Assembly (NCBI RefSeq): GCF_007833275.1
Contig: NZ_CP042241.1
Coordinates: 1,798,001-1,862,000, forward strand
Direction: 5' to 3'
Source: Salarchaeum sp. JOR-1
GTDB lineage: Archaea > Halobacteriota > Halobacteria > Halobacteriales > Halobacteriaceae
DNA: 64,000 bases
Positions 9,391-18,116 of the stretch are shown piece after piece; within the stretch, counting starts at the first letter, position 1, and each line of letters begins with the position of its first letter. A program made the translations under genes and the position numbers. The notes beneath the pieces are model-generated. The model had not been told where the DNA came from and ran no database searches. It saw only the letters and a program-made list of their open reading frames with translations.

Positions 9391-10166
9391 GCGCGGTCGA
9401 CGGGCGAGTCGTCGGGGTTCAGCACTTCGATCTCGTGGCCGTCCGGGTCTTTCGTGAACGCGTACATGTCGTCGCAGGACTCGGGGTCGCGGTAGTCCTC
9501 GGCCTCCCGGGTCATGAGGGTGTCCCAGTCGTCGTGGAGGTCGCTCGTGCGCACGGCGAGGTGGCCCCAGGCGTCACCGAGGTCGTAGCTGCGGCCGTCG
9601 TAGTTGTACGTGAGTTCGACCGTCATCGCCTCCTTCGCGGCGTCCTCGGGCGCGAGGAAGTAGTTCGCGAACGTGTCGGCCTCCCAGCGGCCGGCGTGCT
9701 CGTACTCGAACTTCCGCGTCCAGAACCCGAGGTGTTCGTCGGCGTCCTCGACGCGAATCATCGTGTGGTCGAGACTCCACTTCGCGCCGTGGTCGCGCTC
9801 GACGATCTCGATCTCGTGGCCGTCCGGGTCTTTCACGAACGCGTAGCCGGGGTTGTCCTCGGGCCGGCGATAGTCCTCGACGCCCTCGTCCATCAGGTCG
9901 TAGTAGGCGTCGTGGACGTCCTCGACGCGGACGGCGATGTGTCCCCAGGCGTCGCCGAGGTCGTAGTCCTCCTCGCCCTCGTTGTGGGTGAGTTCGAGGA
10001 GCGCGCCGTCCTCGTGGACGTCCTCGGGCCCGAGGTAGACGATTGTGAAGCCGTCGCCGTCCCAGCGGCCCTTCTCCTCGTAGTCGAGGTGGGACTGATA
10101 CCAGTCCATGGACTCCTCGAGGTCGCTGACGCGAATCATCGTGTGATCGAGCACGAAATCGCTCAT
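9387..10166 (-). CDS. Two-domain VOC (glyoxalase-fold) protein
   Basis: The 259-residue protein consists of two tandem vicinal-oxygen-chelate domains (about residues 1-128 and 129-259). Each starts with LDHTMIRV and ends with KDPDGHEIE. Each copy keeps a His near its start, a Glu in ELTxN, a His in WGH(I/L)AVR and a Glu in DGHEIE, the usual metal ligands of glyoxalase I. Lactoylglutathione-lyase-like activity is therefore possible, but haloarchaea lack glutathione, so the true thiol substrate is unknown. The repeat shows internal duplication and fusion. It may be an extradiol dioxygenase-like or fosfomycin-resistance-like relative instead. Confidence 0.82.
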   Translation of the reverse strand: MSDFVLDHTMIRVSDLEESMDWYQSHLDYEEKGRWDGDGFTIVYLGPEDVHEDGALLELTHNEGEEDYDLGDAWGHIAVRVEDVHDAYYDLMDEGVEDYRRPEDNPGYAFVKDPDGHEIEIVERDHGAKWSLDHTMIRVEDADEHLGFWTRKFEYEHAGRWEADTFANYFLAPEDAAKEAMTVELTYNYDGRSYDLGDAWGHLAVRTSDLHDDWDTLMTREAEDYRDPESCDDMYAFTKDPDGHEIEVLNPDDSPVDRA

Positions 10167-10197
10167 AGTCGAGTGCTGGGACGGGGGCGGCGTAAAC

Positions 10198-10629
10198 CTA
10201 CTGGGGTCGGAACGCCCTGCCGCGTCCTCGGTAGTCCCAGACCGCGACCGCGAGCAGGCAGAGCGCGCCGAGCGGGAGCGTGAGGTAGTCGCGGGTGGTG
10301 TAGAAGCCGACGGCGAAGTAGAGTTCGTTCAGGCCCGCGAGCGCCAGGAGGCCGTCAGTCACGCGGTGGTCTTCGCGGCCGAGCGCGCCGAGCGCGAGGC
10401 TGCAGAGCGCGACCGCGTAGAGGAGGACGCCGGTGAGCCACGCGGAGAACCAGCCGCCGGGGACGACGGCGTTGTCGAGGTAGGTGGCGAGGTCGGTGAC
10501 GTGGAACGCGGGCGTGAAGCTGAGGAGACCGTAGGCGGCGAACCCGCCCGCGCCGCCGTCGTAGAAATACACTGTCCACGGAACGACGCCCGCGAGGAGA
10601 ACGGCGAGCAGGCGTCTGCGAAGAGTCAT
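10198..10629 (-). CDS. Small membrane protein, TIGR04206-like
   Basis: This 143-residue protein starts MTLRRRLLAVLLAGVVPWTVYF and has four hydrophobic helices. It resembles a haloarchaeal family (TIGR04206) of unknown function found downstream of the DRG GTPase gene. The ATG at 10627-10629 overlaps the GTPase stop by four bases, so the pair is probably cotranscribed and translationally coupled. A longer upstream frame exists but lies inside the GTPase coding sequence and is rejected. Confidence 0.7.
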   Translation of the reverse strand: MTLRRRLLAVLLAGVVPWTVYFYDGGAGGFAAYGLLSFTPAFHVTDLATYLDNAVVPGGWFSAWLTGVLLYAVALCSLALGALGREDHRVTDGLLALAGLNELYFAVGFYTTRDYLTLPLGALCLLAVAVWDYRGRGRAFRPQ

Positions 10630-11738
10630 CGCCGGGCGACGACGCGGAGCACGTCCTCGTCCTCCAGCACGTGGTCTCTCCCCACTTGCTGGTCGTCGTG
10701 TTGGGCGCTCGGGCCGGTGACGCGCGCGAACCGGAAGCGCTCGTCGAGCGTCCCGCCGAGGTTGTGGAGGGCGTCGTCCACGGTCGCGCCGCGCTCGACT
10801 ACGAGCGGTTCCTCCCAGTCGATGCCGCGTCCGGGCTTGTCCATGTAGACGCGGATGAGGCCGAGTTCCTCCCACATCCGCTCCTTGAAGCCGTCCAGTC
10901 CCTTCTCTTCGTACGCGCTGATGAACACGGCCTCCTCCGGGTCGATGTCGCGCTCCCGCAACCCCTCTTTCACCGTGTCCACGTAGGACGGTTCGATGAG
11001 GTCGACCTTGTTCACGGCGACCATCGACGGGAGGTAGACGCGGTTGTCCATCACGCCGTCCACGAGCTGGTCGACGTCCGGGTTTCCGCGGATGGCCACG
11101 TCCGCGTTCACGAACCCCTGCTCGCGGAGGATTTCGCGAACGGTGTCGTGGTCGAGATCCATGTCGCCGGACGTGTTCACGTCGATACCGCCCTTTCCCT
11201 TCCGCGTCACGCGAACCGCGGGGGGTTCCTGATCCAGGCGTATCTTGGTGTTGTAGAGTTCGTCGGACAGCCGGTCGTACTGCTCGATTTCGAACGCGGA
11301 CAGCACGAACACGATGAGGTCGGCCGAGCGGACGACGGAGAGGACTTCCTTCCCGCCCCCGCGTCCGCCCGCCGCGCCCTCGATGAGACCCGGCACGTCC
11401 AGTATCTGGATGTCGGCGCCCCGGTATTCGAGCATTCCGGGGTTCACGTCGAGCGTGGTGAACTCGTACGCGCCGACCTCGCTGTCCGCGTTCGTCAGCG
11501 CGTTCACGAGCGTGGACTTTCCGACCGAGGGGAAACCGACGAGCGCCACCGTCGCGTCCCCGTGCTGCTTCACGGAGTACCCGCCGCCGCCGCCCGACCC
11601 GGACTGCTGGGCTTCCAGCTTCTCCTTTTTGTCCGCGAGCTTCGACTTCAGGCGGCCGATGTGGGCTTCAGTGGACTTGTTGTACGGAGTGTTAGCGATC
11701 TCCTCCTCCAATTCGTCGATCTCCTCCTCCAGTCCCAT
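10626..11738 (-). CDS. drg: DRG family (Obg-related) GTPase
   Basis: This 370-residue protein has an N-terminal helical segment (residues 1-55, a ...LKSKLADKKEKLEAQ coiled coil), a G domain with G1 GFPSVGKST, G3 DVPGLIEGAAGGRGGGKEVL and G4 NKVD, the DRG-specific S5D2L insertion, and a C-terminal TGS domain (about residues 295-368, starting with IRVYMDKPG). DRG proteins associate with translating ribosomes. The conserved haloarchaeal location beside ribosomal stalk genes supports a translation-linked role. Confidence 0.92.
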   Translation of the reverse strand: MGLEEEIDELEEEIANTPYNKSTEAHIGRLKSKLADKKEKLEAQQSGSGGGGGYSVKQHGDATVALVGFPSVGKSTLVNALTNADSEVGAYEFTTLDVNPGMLEYRGADIQILDVPGLIEGAAGGRGGGKEVLSVVRSADLIVFVLSAFEIEQYDRLSDELYNTKIRLDQEPPAVRVTRKGKGGIDVNTSGDMDLDHDTVREILREQGFVNADVAIRGNPDVDQLVDGVMDNRVYLPSMVAVNKVDLIEPSYVDTVKEGLRERDIDPEEAVFISAYEEKGLDGFKERMWEELGLIRVYMDKPGRGIDWEEPLVVERGATVDDALHNLGGTLDERFRFARVTGPSAQHDDQQVGRDHVLEDEDVLRVVARR

Positions 11739-11846
11739 TACGCCGCCCTACGCCTGTCCCGCCTTTATTCCTGTTCATCAGGCCCGCACCGCCGACCTCA
11801 CGTGGTTTCGACACGTTAAAGCGCCCAACTTCTGCATGTCCGCGTG

Positions 11847-12047
11847 ATGCCCGACCCCGAGAGTCTGCGCGACAGCACCCAGATCGTCCTCCCCGCGGAC
11901 GAACTCCGGGAGTACCGCGCGGACATCGAAGACCGGTTCGTCGTCACGGTCGTGGACGACGACGGAGTCGCCCGCATCATCGGTAGCCCCATCGAGATCA
12001 AGGCTGTCAACGACTACCTCGCGCGACAGGGAATCAGCCTCCCCTGA
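11847..12047 (+). CDS. VNG_1110C-type small conserved protein
   Basis: This acidic protein of 66 residues contains DSTQIVLPADELREYRADIE and ARIIGSPIEIKAVNDYLARQG. Its position between the DRG GTPase and uL11 matches the Halobacterium gene VNG_1110C, and homologues hold this place in other haloarchaea. The function is unknown. ATG at 11847 is chosen, with a GTG directly before it (11844) as an equal alternative. A TATA-like GTTAAAG near 11816-11821 lies about 28 bases upstream. Confidence 0.8.
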   Translation: MPDPESLRDSTQIVLPADELREYRADIEDRFVVTVVDDDGVARIIGSPIEIKAVNDYLARQGISLP

Positions 12048-12055
12048 AAGGTAAT

Positions 12056-12063
12056 CCTTAAAA
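12056..12063 (+). promoter_or_regulatory. TATA box of the uL11 gene
   Basis: CCTTAAAA centred about 27 bases upstream of the uL11 ATG matches the haloarchaeal TATA element. The spacing predicts transcription starting at or within a base or two of the start codon, so the message is leaderless or nearly so. Confidence 0.65.
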
Positions 12064-12086
12064 CTGCGGCGACAGTTCGGATAGGT

Positions 12087-12566
12087 ATGGCTGAGACTAT
12101 CGAAGTGCTCGTACCCGGCGGTCAGGCCAACCCCGGCCCGCCGCTCGGTCCCGAGCTCGGGCCGACGCCCGTCGACGTGCAGGCAGTCGTCGAAGAAATA
12201 AACGACCAGACCGCCGCGTTCGACGGCACGGAAGTTCCCGTCACCGTCGAGTACGAGGAGGACGGCTCCTTCAGCATCGAAGTCGGCGTTCCGCCGACGG
12301 CGGAACTCATCAAGGACGAGGCCGGCTTCGACACCGGGAGCGGCGAACCCCAGGAGGACTTCGTCGCCGACATCTCCATCGACCAGCTCAAGAGCATCGC
12401 GGAGCAGAAGAAGCCCGACCTCCTCGCGTACGACACGAAGAACGCCGCGAAGGAAGTCGCCGGCACGTGCGTCACCCTCGGCGTCACCATCGAGGGCGAG
12501 GACGCGCGCGGCTTCAAGGAGCGCGTCGACTCCGGCGAGTTCGACGACGTGCTCGCGGAAGCGTAG
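12087..12566 (+). CDS. rpl11: Large subunit ribosomal protein uL11
   Basis: The 159-residue protein starts MAETIEVLVPGGQANPGPP, the diagnostic proline-rich N-terminus of uL11, with GPELGPTPVDVQAVV in the N-terminal domain and the RNA-binding C-terminal domain from about residue 70. It binds 23S rRNA at the GTPase-associated centre and forms the base of the stalk. It is followed by a T-rich stretch (12584-12592), and the fructosamine-kinase-like gene on the other strand separates it from uL1. This agrees with the separate L11 transcript known in Halobacterium. Confidence 0.97.
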   Translation: MAETIEVLVPGGQANPGPPLGPELGPTPVDVQAVVEEINDQTAAFDGTEVPVTVEYEEDGSFSIEVGVPPTAELIKDEAGFDTGSGEPQEDFVADISIDQLKSIAEQKKPDLLAYDTKNAAKEVAGTCVTLGVTIEGEDARGFKERVDSGEFDDVLAEA

Positions 12567-12602
12567 AGACGCGACCACAGTCCGGTTCTTTCGGGTTCTC
12601 GC

Positions 12603-13442
12603 TCAGTAGCCGAGCCTGTCGAGCCTGTCCGTCACCCACCGGTCGTCTTCCTCGCTCGGGAAGTGGTAGGCGTGGTCGAGCGCGAAGTAGAGTTCGTAGA
12701 GCGGACAGCGGTCTGCGAACGCGGGATCGACGTCCAGTACGTCCTCGTAGCCCTTTCTGAAGCTGTCGCCGACCCCGCACCAGTCCGCGTAGGCGAGTTC
12801 GACTTCGTGGTGGCCGTACCAGGGCGCGGGGTCGAGGAGGGCGCGCACGTCGTCGGTGCCGGGGATGGCGTTGTTCCGCCAGAGGTCGCCGTGGAGGAGG
12901 CGCGGCGTGGGTTTCTCGGGAAGGAGCGTGTCGCTGTCGTCCGCGAGTGCGTGGACGCGCGTTCGCGTGTCCGCGTCGATTCCCCCGTGGCGGTCGGCCG
13001 CATCCGCGACTGGGCGGAGGCGGTAGTCGGCGAAGAACGCCGGCCAGTCGTCCGTTCGGGGGTTCGGCTGTTCGAACCGCCCTTTCCACGTGGGTTCGGG
13101 CCATCCGTAGGTGTCCGCGGTCTCCCGGTGAAGACGGGCGACCAGGCGGCCGAGCGCTCGCTCGATAGCCGGCGTCCACTCCTCGCCGGGGACGTAGTCG
13201 AGGACGAGCACGTCCTCGGTTGCGCAGACGACGTCGGGGACGGGCGCACCGTGGTCAGCGAGCACGCGGAGGCTTCGCGCTTCGACGTCGAGCGGTGCGG
13301 GGCCGGTCTTCACCGCGACGGACTGCCCGGAGTCCAAACCGGCGCGCCACACCCGGCCGATTTCGCCGCCCGAGAGTTCGGTGAGGCGGACGACGATGGC
13401 GTCGGTCGCGGCCTCGACGCGTTCCGTGGGAAACTCGCTCAC
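12603..13442 (-). CDS. Fructosamine kinase-like / APH-fold kinase
   Basis: The protein has about 279 residues with a GTG start at 13440-13442 (VSEFPTERVEAAT), where conserved sequence begins. Features include a Gly-rich loop region (ELSGGEIGRVW), an ATP-binding Lys in SVAVKTGP, the catalytic loop LLHGDLWRNN, and the metal-binding Asp in ALLDPAPWYGHHEVELA. These define the fructosamine kinase branch of the aminoglycoside phosphotransferase superfamily. Members phosphorylate ketoamines to allow deglycation of proteins; sugar specificity is not readable. Its promoter region lies back to back with the uL1 leader. Confidence 0.85.
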   Translation of the reverse strand: MSEFPTERVEAATDAIVVRLTELSGGEIGRVWRAGLDSGQSVAVKTGPAPLDVEARSLRVLADHGAPVPDVVCATEDVLVLDYVPGEEWTPAIERALGRLVARLHRETADTYGWPEPTWKGRFEQPNPRTDDWPAFFADYRLRPVADAADRHGGIDADTRTRVHALADDSDTLLPEKPTPRLLHGDLWRNNAIPGTDDVRALLDPAPWYGHHEVELAYADWCGVGDSFRKGYEDVLDVDPAFADRCPLYELYFALDHAYHFPSEEDDRWVTDRLDRLGY

Positions 13443-13498
13443 GGGCGTCTTCGGCGCTCCGAACGGGTGAATCCTCCGCCCCTTCTCGCGTAACGACG

Positions 13499-13506
13499 AC
13501 CTTAAG
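13499..13506 (+). promoter_or_regulatory. TATA-like box of the uL1-uL10-P1 operon
   Basis: ACCTTAAG lies about 100 bases upstream of the uL1 ATG. Initiation some 25-28 bases downstream would give a leader of about 75 bases that includes the hairpin at 13558-13595. This matches what is known for the homologous Halobacterium operon, where the tricistronic message has a leader of about that size. Confidence 0.55.
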
Positions 13507-13557
13507 TGCGGCATGGTCGTTCTTCGAGACGAGACAGGCGTAGCCTGTTTCACTGAC

Positions 13558-13595
13558 CCGTAGGAGCTCCCCGAGAGGGGGCAAGTACACTACGG
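13558..13595 (+). promoter_or_regulatory. L1-type autoregulatory leader hairpin
   Basis: An outer stem CCGTAG (13558-13563) with CTACGG (13590-13595) encloses an inner stem of GCTCCCC with GGGGGC (13566-13582) capped by a GAGA loop. The two stems are joined by an asymmetric internal loop rich in purines (GGA on one side, AAGTACA on the other). This is the shape of the uL1 binding site on 23S rRNA and on archaeal L1 leader mRNAs. uL1 binding here would repress translation of its own operon. A GGAGGTG Shine-Dalgarno sequence (13594-13600) partly overlaps the outer stem. Confidence 0.75.
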
Positions 13596-13604
13596 AGGTG
13601 AAAG

Positions 13605-14240
13605 ATGGCAGATGACATAGACGAGGCAGTCTCTCAAGCACTCGACGAGGCCCCTGAGCGGAACTTCCGCGAGACGGTGGACCTCGCCGTGAACCTGCGA
13701 GACCTAGACCTCAACGACCCGTCGAATCGTGTCGACGAGAGCGTCGTGCTGCCGTCGGGAACCGGACAGGAGACACAGATCGTGGTGTTCGCCGAGGGCG
13801 AGACCGCCGTTCGCGCAGAGGACGTCGCTGACGACGTGCTCGGCGGGGACGAACTCGAAGACCTCGGGGACGACGATGACGCTGCGAAAGACCTCGCCGG
13901 CGAAACCGACTTCTTCGTCGCCGAAGCGTCCATGATGCAGGACATCGGTCGATACCTCGGTACTGTGCTCGGTCCGCGCGGGAAGATGCCGACCCCGCTC
14001 CAGCCCGACGACGACGTTGTCGAGACCGTAAACCGCATGAAGAATACCGTGCAGCTTCGCTCGCGAGATCGGCGCACCTTCCACACCCGCGTGGGTGCGG
14101 AGGACATGTCGCCGGACGACATCGCGGACAACATCGACGTTATCGTGCGTCGACTGCACGCAACGCTCGAAAAAGGCCCGCTGAACGTGGACTCCATCTA
14201 CGTGAAGACCACGATGGGGCCGTCCGTCGAGGTGGCCTGA
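13605..14240 (+). CDS. rpl1: Large subunit ribosomal protein uL1
   Basis: This 211-residue protein has the uL1 two-domain layout: an N-terminal strand-helix unit ([19 protein letters not shown]), a central domain with [20 protein letters not shown], the most conserved segment of the family, and a C-terminal return to domain I (TMGPSVEVA). It binds the L1 stalk of 23S rRNA and in archaea represses its own operon. A strong ribosome binding site GGAGGTG sits five bases before the ATG. It is the first gene of uL1-uL10-P1. Confidence 0.97.
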   Translation: MADDIDEAVSQALDEAPERNFRETVDLAVNLRDLDLNDPSNRVDESVVLPSGTGQETQIVVFAEGETAVRAEDVADDVLGGDELEDLGDDDDAAKDLAGETDFFVAEASMMQDIGRYLGTVLGPRGKMPTPLQPDDDVVETVNRMKNTVQLRSRDRRTFHTRVGAEDMSPDDIADNIDVIVRRLHATLEKGPLNVDSIYVKTTMGPSVEVA

Positions 14241-14241
14241 G

Positions 14242-15285
14242 ATGTCCGCAGAAACTGAGCGCACCACCGACCACATTCCGGAGTGGAAGCGGGAGGAAGT
14301 CGACGAGCTCGTCGAGCTCATCGAGTCCTACGACAGTATCGGCGTCGTGAACGTCGCCGGTATCCCGAGCCGACAGCTCCAGGACATGCGGCGCGCGCTC
14401 CACGGGAGCGCCGAACTCCGCATGAGCCGGAACACCCTGCTCGTGCGCGCGCTCGACGACGTGGACAGCGGCCTCGAAGACCTCACCGAGTACGTGAGCG
14501 ATCAGGTCGGACTCGTCGGAACGAACGACAACCCGTTCGGGCTGTACAAGCAGCTCGAAGCCTCGAAGACTCCCGCGCCCATCAACGCTGGCGAAGTCGC
14601 GCCGAACGACATCGTCATCCCCGAGGGCGACACGGGCGTCGACCCGGGGCCGTTCGTCGGCGAACTCCAGCAGATCGGTGCCGACGCGCGGATTCAGGAG
14701 GGGTCCATTCAGGTGCTCTCCGACTCCGTGGTCGTGGAGGAAGGCGAGGTCGTCGGTAACGACGTCGCCAACGTCCTCTCCGAGCTCGGTATCGAGCCGA
14801 AGGAAGTCGGTCTCGACCTCCGCGCGGTGTACTCCGAGGGTGTGCTGTTCATGCCCGACGAGCTCGCCATCGACGTGGACGAGTACCGCGCGGACATCCA
14901 GTCCGCCGCGGCCGCCGCTCGGAACCTCTCCATCAACGCGGAGTACCCGACGGCCCAGACCGCGCCGACGATGCTCGCGAAGGCAGCCGGCGAGGCGAAG
15001 AGCCTCGGCATTCACGCGGCCGTCGAGAGCCCCGAACTCGCGGACGACCTCGTCGCGAAGGCGGACGCGCAGGTGCGTGCGCTCGCGGCGCAGATCGACG
15101 ACGAAGAGGCGCTCCCGGAGGAACTCCGCGGCGTCGACGTCGAGCAGTCCACGGTCGAGGAGACCGAGGACGAAGCAGAACAGGCTACTGAAGAAGCGGA
15201 ATCCGAGGAAGGCGAGTCCAGCGAGGGCGAGGACGAGGACGACGAGTCCGGCGCCGAAGGTCTCGGAAACATGTTTGGTGACTAA
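14242..15285 (+). CDS. rplP0: Large subunit ribosomal protein uL10 (P0)
   Basis: The 347 residues include the rRNA-binding N-terminal domain ([17 protein letters not shown], about residues 1-110), the archaeal P0 insertion domain, spine helices that bind P1 dimers (about residues 205-300), and a Glu/Asp-rich hinge ending in [11 protein letters not shown]. The C-terminal tail shares the GLGxxFG motif with P1, the site recognised by translational GTPases. Its ATG follows the uL1 stop by one base. Confidence 0.96.
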   Translation: MSAETERTTDHIPEWKREEVDELVELIESYDSIGVVNVAGIPSRQLQDMRRALHGSAELRMSRNTLLVRALDDVDSGLEDLTEYVSDQVGLVGTNDNPFGLYKQLEASKTPAPINAGEVAPNDIVIPEGDTGVDPGPFVGELQQIGADARIQEGSIQVLSDSVVVEEGEVVGNDVANVLSELGIEPKEVGLDLRAVYSEGVLFMPDELAIDVDEYRADIQSAAAAARNLSINAEYPTAQTAPTMLAKAAGEAKSLGIHAAVESPELADDLVAKADAQVRALAAQIDDEEALPEELRGVDVEQSTVEETEDEAEQATEEAESEEGESSEGEDEDDESGAEGLGNMFGD

Positions 15286-15287
15286 TA

Positions 15288-15626
15288 ATGGAGTACGTTT
15301 ACGCAGCACTCATCCTGAACGAATCGGGCGAGGAGATCAACGAAGACAACCTCACGTCGGTCCTCGAATCGGCCGGCGTCGACGTCGAGGAATCCCGCGT
15401 CAAGGCGCTCGTCGCCGCGCTGGAGGACGTCGACATCGAGGAAGCCATCGAGACGGCTGCCGCAGCGCCCGCCGCGGGCGGCGCGGCCGCCGGTGGCTCC
15501 GCTGAGGGCGGCGCTGAAGAAGAATCCGAGGACGAGGCCGAGGAGGCCGAGGCCGAGGAAGAAGACGAAGCCGAAGAAGAGGACGAGGAGGCCAGCGGCG
15601 AAGGTCTCGGCGACCTCTTCGGTTAA
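15288..15626 (+). CDS. rpl12: Ribosomal protein P1 (L12 of archaea)
   Basis: The protein has 112 residues. The N-terminal dimerisation domain [20 protein letters not shown] (residues 1-58) is followed by an Ala/Gly hinge ([14 protein letters not shown]) and an extremely acidic linker ending in [10 protein letters not shown]1 dimers bind the uL10 spine helices and recruit elongation factors. It is the last gene of the operon and starts two bases after the uL10 stop. Confidence 0.96.
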   Translation: MEYVYAALILNESGEEINEDNLTSVLESAGVDVEESRVKALVAALEDVDIEEAIETAAAAPAAGGAAAGGSAEGGAEEESEDEAEEAEAEEEDEAEEEDEEASGEGLGDLFG

Positions 15627-15644
15627 CGCCGTCCCGTAATTCAC

Positions 15645-15658
15645 CGTTCTTTCTTTCG
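15645..15658 (+). terminator. T-rich terminator of the ribosomal stalk operon
   Basis: CGTTCTTTCTTTCG lies about 20 bases after the P1 stop. A T-rich coding-strand run without a strong hairpin is the usual archaeal termination signal, and no gene continues on this strand until 15717. Confidence 0.55.
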
Positions 15659-15716
15659 ACGCCAGCCGCGTAGCCGCGCGTAGGTTCAAATACGAGTGGG
15701 CGGCCAGCGGTGGGTG

Positions 15717-16952
15717 ATGCTGGACGGCCTGCGCGTGCTCGTCGATCCCTCGCTGACCGGGAGCGTCCTCGCCGCCGTTCTCTGCGGCGTCTTCCTCGGC
15801 ACGCTCTCGGGGTTGACGCCGGGCTTACACGTGAACACGCTCGCCGTGCTGCTCGCGGCGGTGTCGGGCGAACTCCCGGGCGACCCCGTGCTCGTCGGCG
15901 TCGTCGTGCTCGCAGCGGGCGTCACGCACTCCTTCCTCGATATCGTGCCGGCGCTCGCGCTCGGAGTGCCGGACGCCGCGATGGCCGTCACGGCGCTCCC
16001 CGGCCATCGACTCGTGCTCGCCGGCCGTGGCCGCGAAGCCTTACGGTTGTCCGCGCTCGGAAGTGCGAGCGCCGTCGCGCTCGCGTTTGTGCTCGGCTGG
16101 CCGATAACGATGGGGATGCGGTTCGTCAGTCCGTGGCTGGACGCCCATCTGTCGCTCGTGCTCGCCGGGGTGGCGTGCGCGCTCGTCGCGAGCGAACGCA
16201 CGCCACTCGCGCGGGTCGGCGCAGCGCTCGGCGTCGCGCTCTCCGGCCTCCTCGGTCTCACGGTACTCGATGCGACACTCAACGCGCCCCTCGGCGACGG
16301 CGACGTGCTTCTCCCGCTGTTTGCGGGATTGTTCGGCGTCCCCGTGTTGCTCGCCGCACTCCACGGGTCGGGCGTCCCCGAGCAGGGAGACGCCGTCGTC
16401 GAATCGAGTCCGCGAAGCGTCGGTGTGTCCGCACTCGCCGGGTCGGCCGCGGGCGCGGCCGTCGCGTACGTTTCCGGCGTGTCGAGCGCTATCGCCGCTA
16501 TCGCCGCGCTCGGCGTCCTTCCGCGGCGCGACGACCCCGACCGCGCGTACGTCGTCGCCACCAGCGGCGTCAACACCTCGAACACGATTTTCGCGCTCTA
16601 CGCGTTCGTGTCGCTGGGCGCGCCCCACACGGGCGTGCTGGTGGCGCTCGACCGGTCGGGAGCGCCGCTCGACCTCCCGGTGTTCCTGCTCGCGGTCGCG
16701 CTCGCGGCCGCGGTCGCGGTCTGTCTCGTCGTCACGGTCGGCGATGCGTACCTCCGGGTCGTCGGGAACATGAACCACCGACGCGTCGTCGTCGCCGTGC
16801 TCGCCCTCGTCACGTCACTCACGTACGTTCTCTCCGGCGCGTACGGCGTCGGCGTTCTGGTCGCGGCGAGCGTTCTCGGCCACCTGCCCGTGTGGTTCGG
16901 CGCGCGCCGCACGTGCCTGATGGGCGTGCTGCTCGTGCCGCTCGCCCTATAG
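15717..16952 (+). CDS. TctA-like (tripartite tricarboxylate transporter) membrane protein
   Basis: This integral membrane protein of about 411 residues has roughly eleven hydrophobic helices. The N-terminal GVFLGTLSGLTPGLHVNTLAV is the TctA-family signature (DUF112). The second half contains a related GSAAGAAVAYVSGVSSAIAA, reflecting the known internal duplication. Bacterial TctA takes up tricarboxylates together with TctB and a periplasmic binding protein. Neither partner is nearby, so the archaeal substrate is unknown. ATG at 15717 is favoured over an in-frame GTG at 15696. The stop overlaps the stop of convergent corA by six bases. Confidence 0.85.
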   Translation: MLDGLRVLVDPSLTGSVLAAVLCGVFLGTLSGLTPGLHVNTLAVLLAAVSGELPGDPVLVGVVVLAAGVTHSFLDIVPALALGVPDAAMAVTALPGHRLVLAGRGREALRLSALGSASAVALAFVLGWPITMGMRFVSPWLDAHLSLVLAGVACALVASERTPLARVGAALGVALSGLLGLTVLDATLNAPLGDGDVLLPLFAGLFGVPVLLAALHGSGVPEQGDAVVESSPRSVGVSALAGSAAGAAVAYVSGVSSAIAAIAALGVLPRRDDPDRAYVVATSGVNTSNTIFALYAFVSLGAPHTGVLVALDRSGAPLDLPVFLLAVALAAAVAVCLVVTVGDAYLRVVGNMNHRRVVVAVLALVTSLTYVLSGAYGVGVLVAASVLGHLPVWFGARRTCLMGVLLVPLAL

Positions 16953-17915
16953 CCAGTCCTGTCCGCGGAAGTACCACACCAGAATCGCGGAGAGCAGTAT
17001 CATCCCGAGGAGGGTCGCGTGGTAGGCGTACGGCCAGCCGAGTTCGGGCATCGTCTCGAAGTTCATGCCGTACACGCCGACAATGAACGTCAACGGAAGG
17101 ACGATGGTAGCGACGACGGTAAGCCGCTTCATCACTTCGTTCGTCGACTGACTGAGTGCGTTCAGGTAGATGTCGCGCGAGCTGGAGGCGAGGTCGCGGT
17201 AGGTCTCCACGAGGTCGACCTGCTGGACGACGTGGTCGTAGACGTCCCTGTAGTACTTCTCCGTCTCCACGGCGACTTCGCTCGGGTCGCCGCGCGCGAA
17301 CCCGCTGATGGCGTCCCGAGTCGGCCAGAGGAGTTTTCGGACGGCGAGGAGTTCGCGGCGCACGTCGTTAATCTCGTCGAGGAGGTCGCTGCGGGTGGCG
17401 TCCACGAGTTCGCCCTCGATGGCTTCGATTTGGTCTTCGATGCCGTCGAGCAGCGCGAAGTAGTCGTCGACGATTCGGTCGAGCACGCGGTACGCGGTGA
17501 AGTCGGGGCCGCGGCTGAGAATCCGGGCGTCCTCGCGCAGCACGGCGTCCCAGGTCGCGTCGATGGCGTCGACGTCGTCGTGGGTGAGCGTCACCACCCA
17601 GTCGGTGCCGATGAACAGGCCGACCGGCCGGGTGTCGAGCTCCTGTTCGAACGTCGTCTCCCCGGCCCGGAATCGAGCGTCCGTGACGAGGAGGACTGTG
17701 TGCGTGTCGAACTCCTCGGTCTTCGGTCGGACGCCGTTCTGCACGTCCTCGACGGCGAGCGGGTGAATCCCGAAGGCGTCCCGGACAGCGGCGAGTTCGT
17801 CGGGGGTCGGGCTGTCTGCGCGAATCCACGTCGTCCCCTGAGCCGCTTTGGCGGCGCCGACGTCGTCGTAGGGTGTGATGCCCGCGTCCGTGTAGACGAC
17901 GGCGGTCACCGTCAC
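16947..17915 (-). CDS. corA: CorA family magnesium/cobalt transporter
   Basis: The 322-residue protein has a cytoplasmic alpha/beta N-terminal domain (LAVEDVQNGVRPKTEEFD), a long helical stalk, and two C-terminal membrane helices. The first ends in the selectivity motif YGMNF and the second ends in WYFRGQDWL. It forms pentameric channels that import Mg2+. The last residues match CorA families in which a basic C-terminus gates the pore. A small two-helix membrane protein gene overlaps its start by four bases. Confidence 0.93.
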   Translation of the reverse strand: MTVTAVVYTDAGITPYDDVGAAKAAQGTTWIRADSPTPDELAAVRDAFGIHPLAVEDVQNGVRPKTEEFDTHTVLLVTDARFRAGETTFEQELDTRPVGLFIGTDWVVTLTHDDVDAIDATWDAVLREDARILSRGPDFTAYRVLDRIVDDYFALLDGIEDQIEAIEGELVDATRSDLLDEINDVRRELLAVRKLLWPTRDAISGFARGDPSEVAVETEKYYRDVYDHVVQQVDLVETYRDLASSSRDIYLNALSQSTNEVMKRLTVVATIVLPLTFIVGVYGMNFETMPELGWPYAYHATLLGMILLSAILVWYFRGQDWL

Positions 17916-18079
17916 GCCCCATCACCCCGGTTCGGGCGGCCGACGGCGGTGAGCGTCACGCCCACCATCACGCCCGTGACGGAGAACGCGCGCCCGGGAT
18001 ACGGCTGGAGCACGCCGACCGCGTACGCGAGGAGTGAGAGGACGGTGAGCACGCTCCCCGCGATGCGAACGCTATCCAT
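17912..18079 (-). CDS. Small two-helix membrane protein upstream of corA
   Basis: This 55-residue protein starts MDSVRIAGSVLTVLSLLAY and has two hydrophobic helices with a short loop containing PYPGR and a basic/acidic tail. The frame is open further upstream, but residues before MDSV look like the shadow of the DUF6517-type gene. The ATGA overlap with corA suggests cotranscription, and a regulatory or assembly role for CorA is possible but unproven. Confidence 0.65.
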   Translation of the reverse strand: MDSVRIAGSVLTVLSLLAYAVGVLQPYPGRAFSVTGVMVGVTLTAVGRPNRGDGA

Positions 18080-18116
18080 ACCGACCCCTCTCGTGAGGTC
18101 GAAAAAAGGCTTGGCG

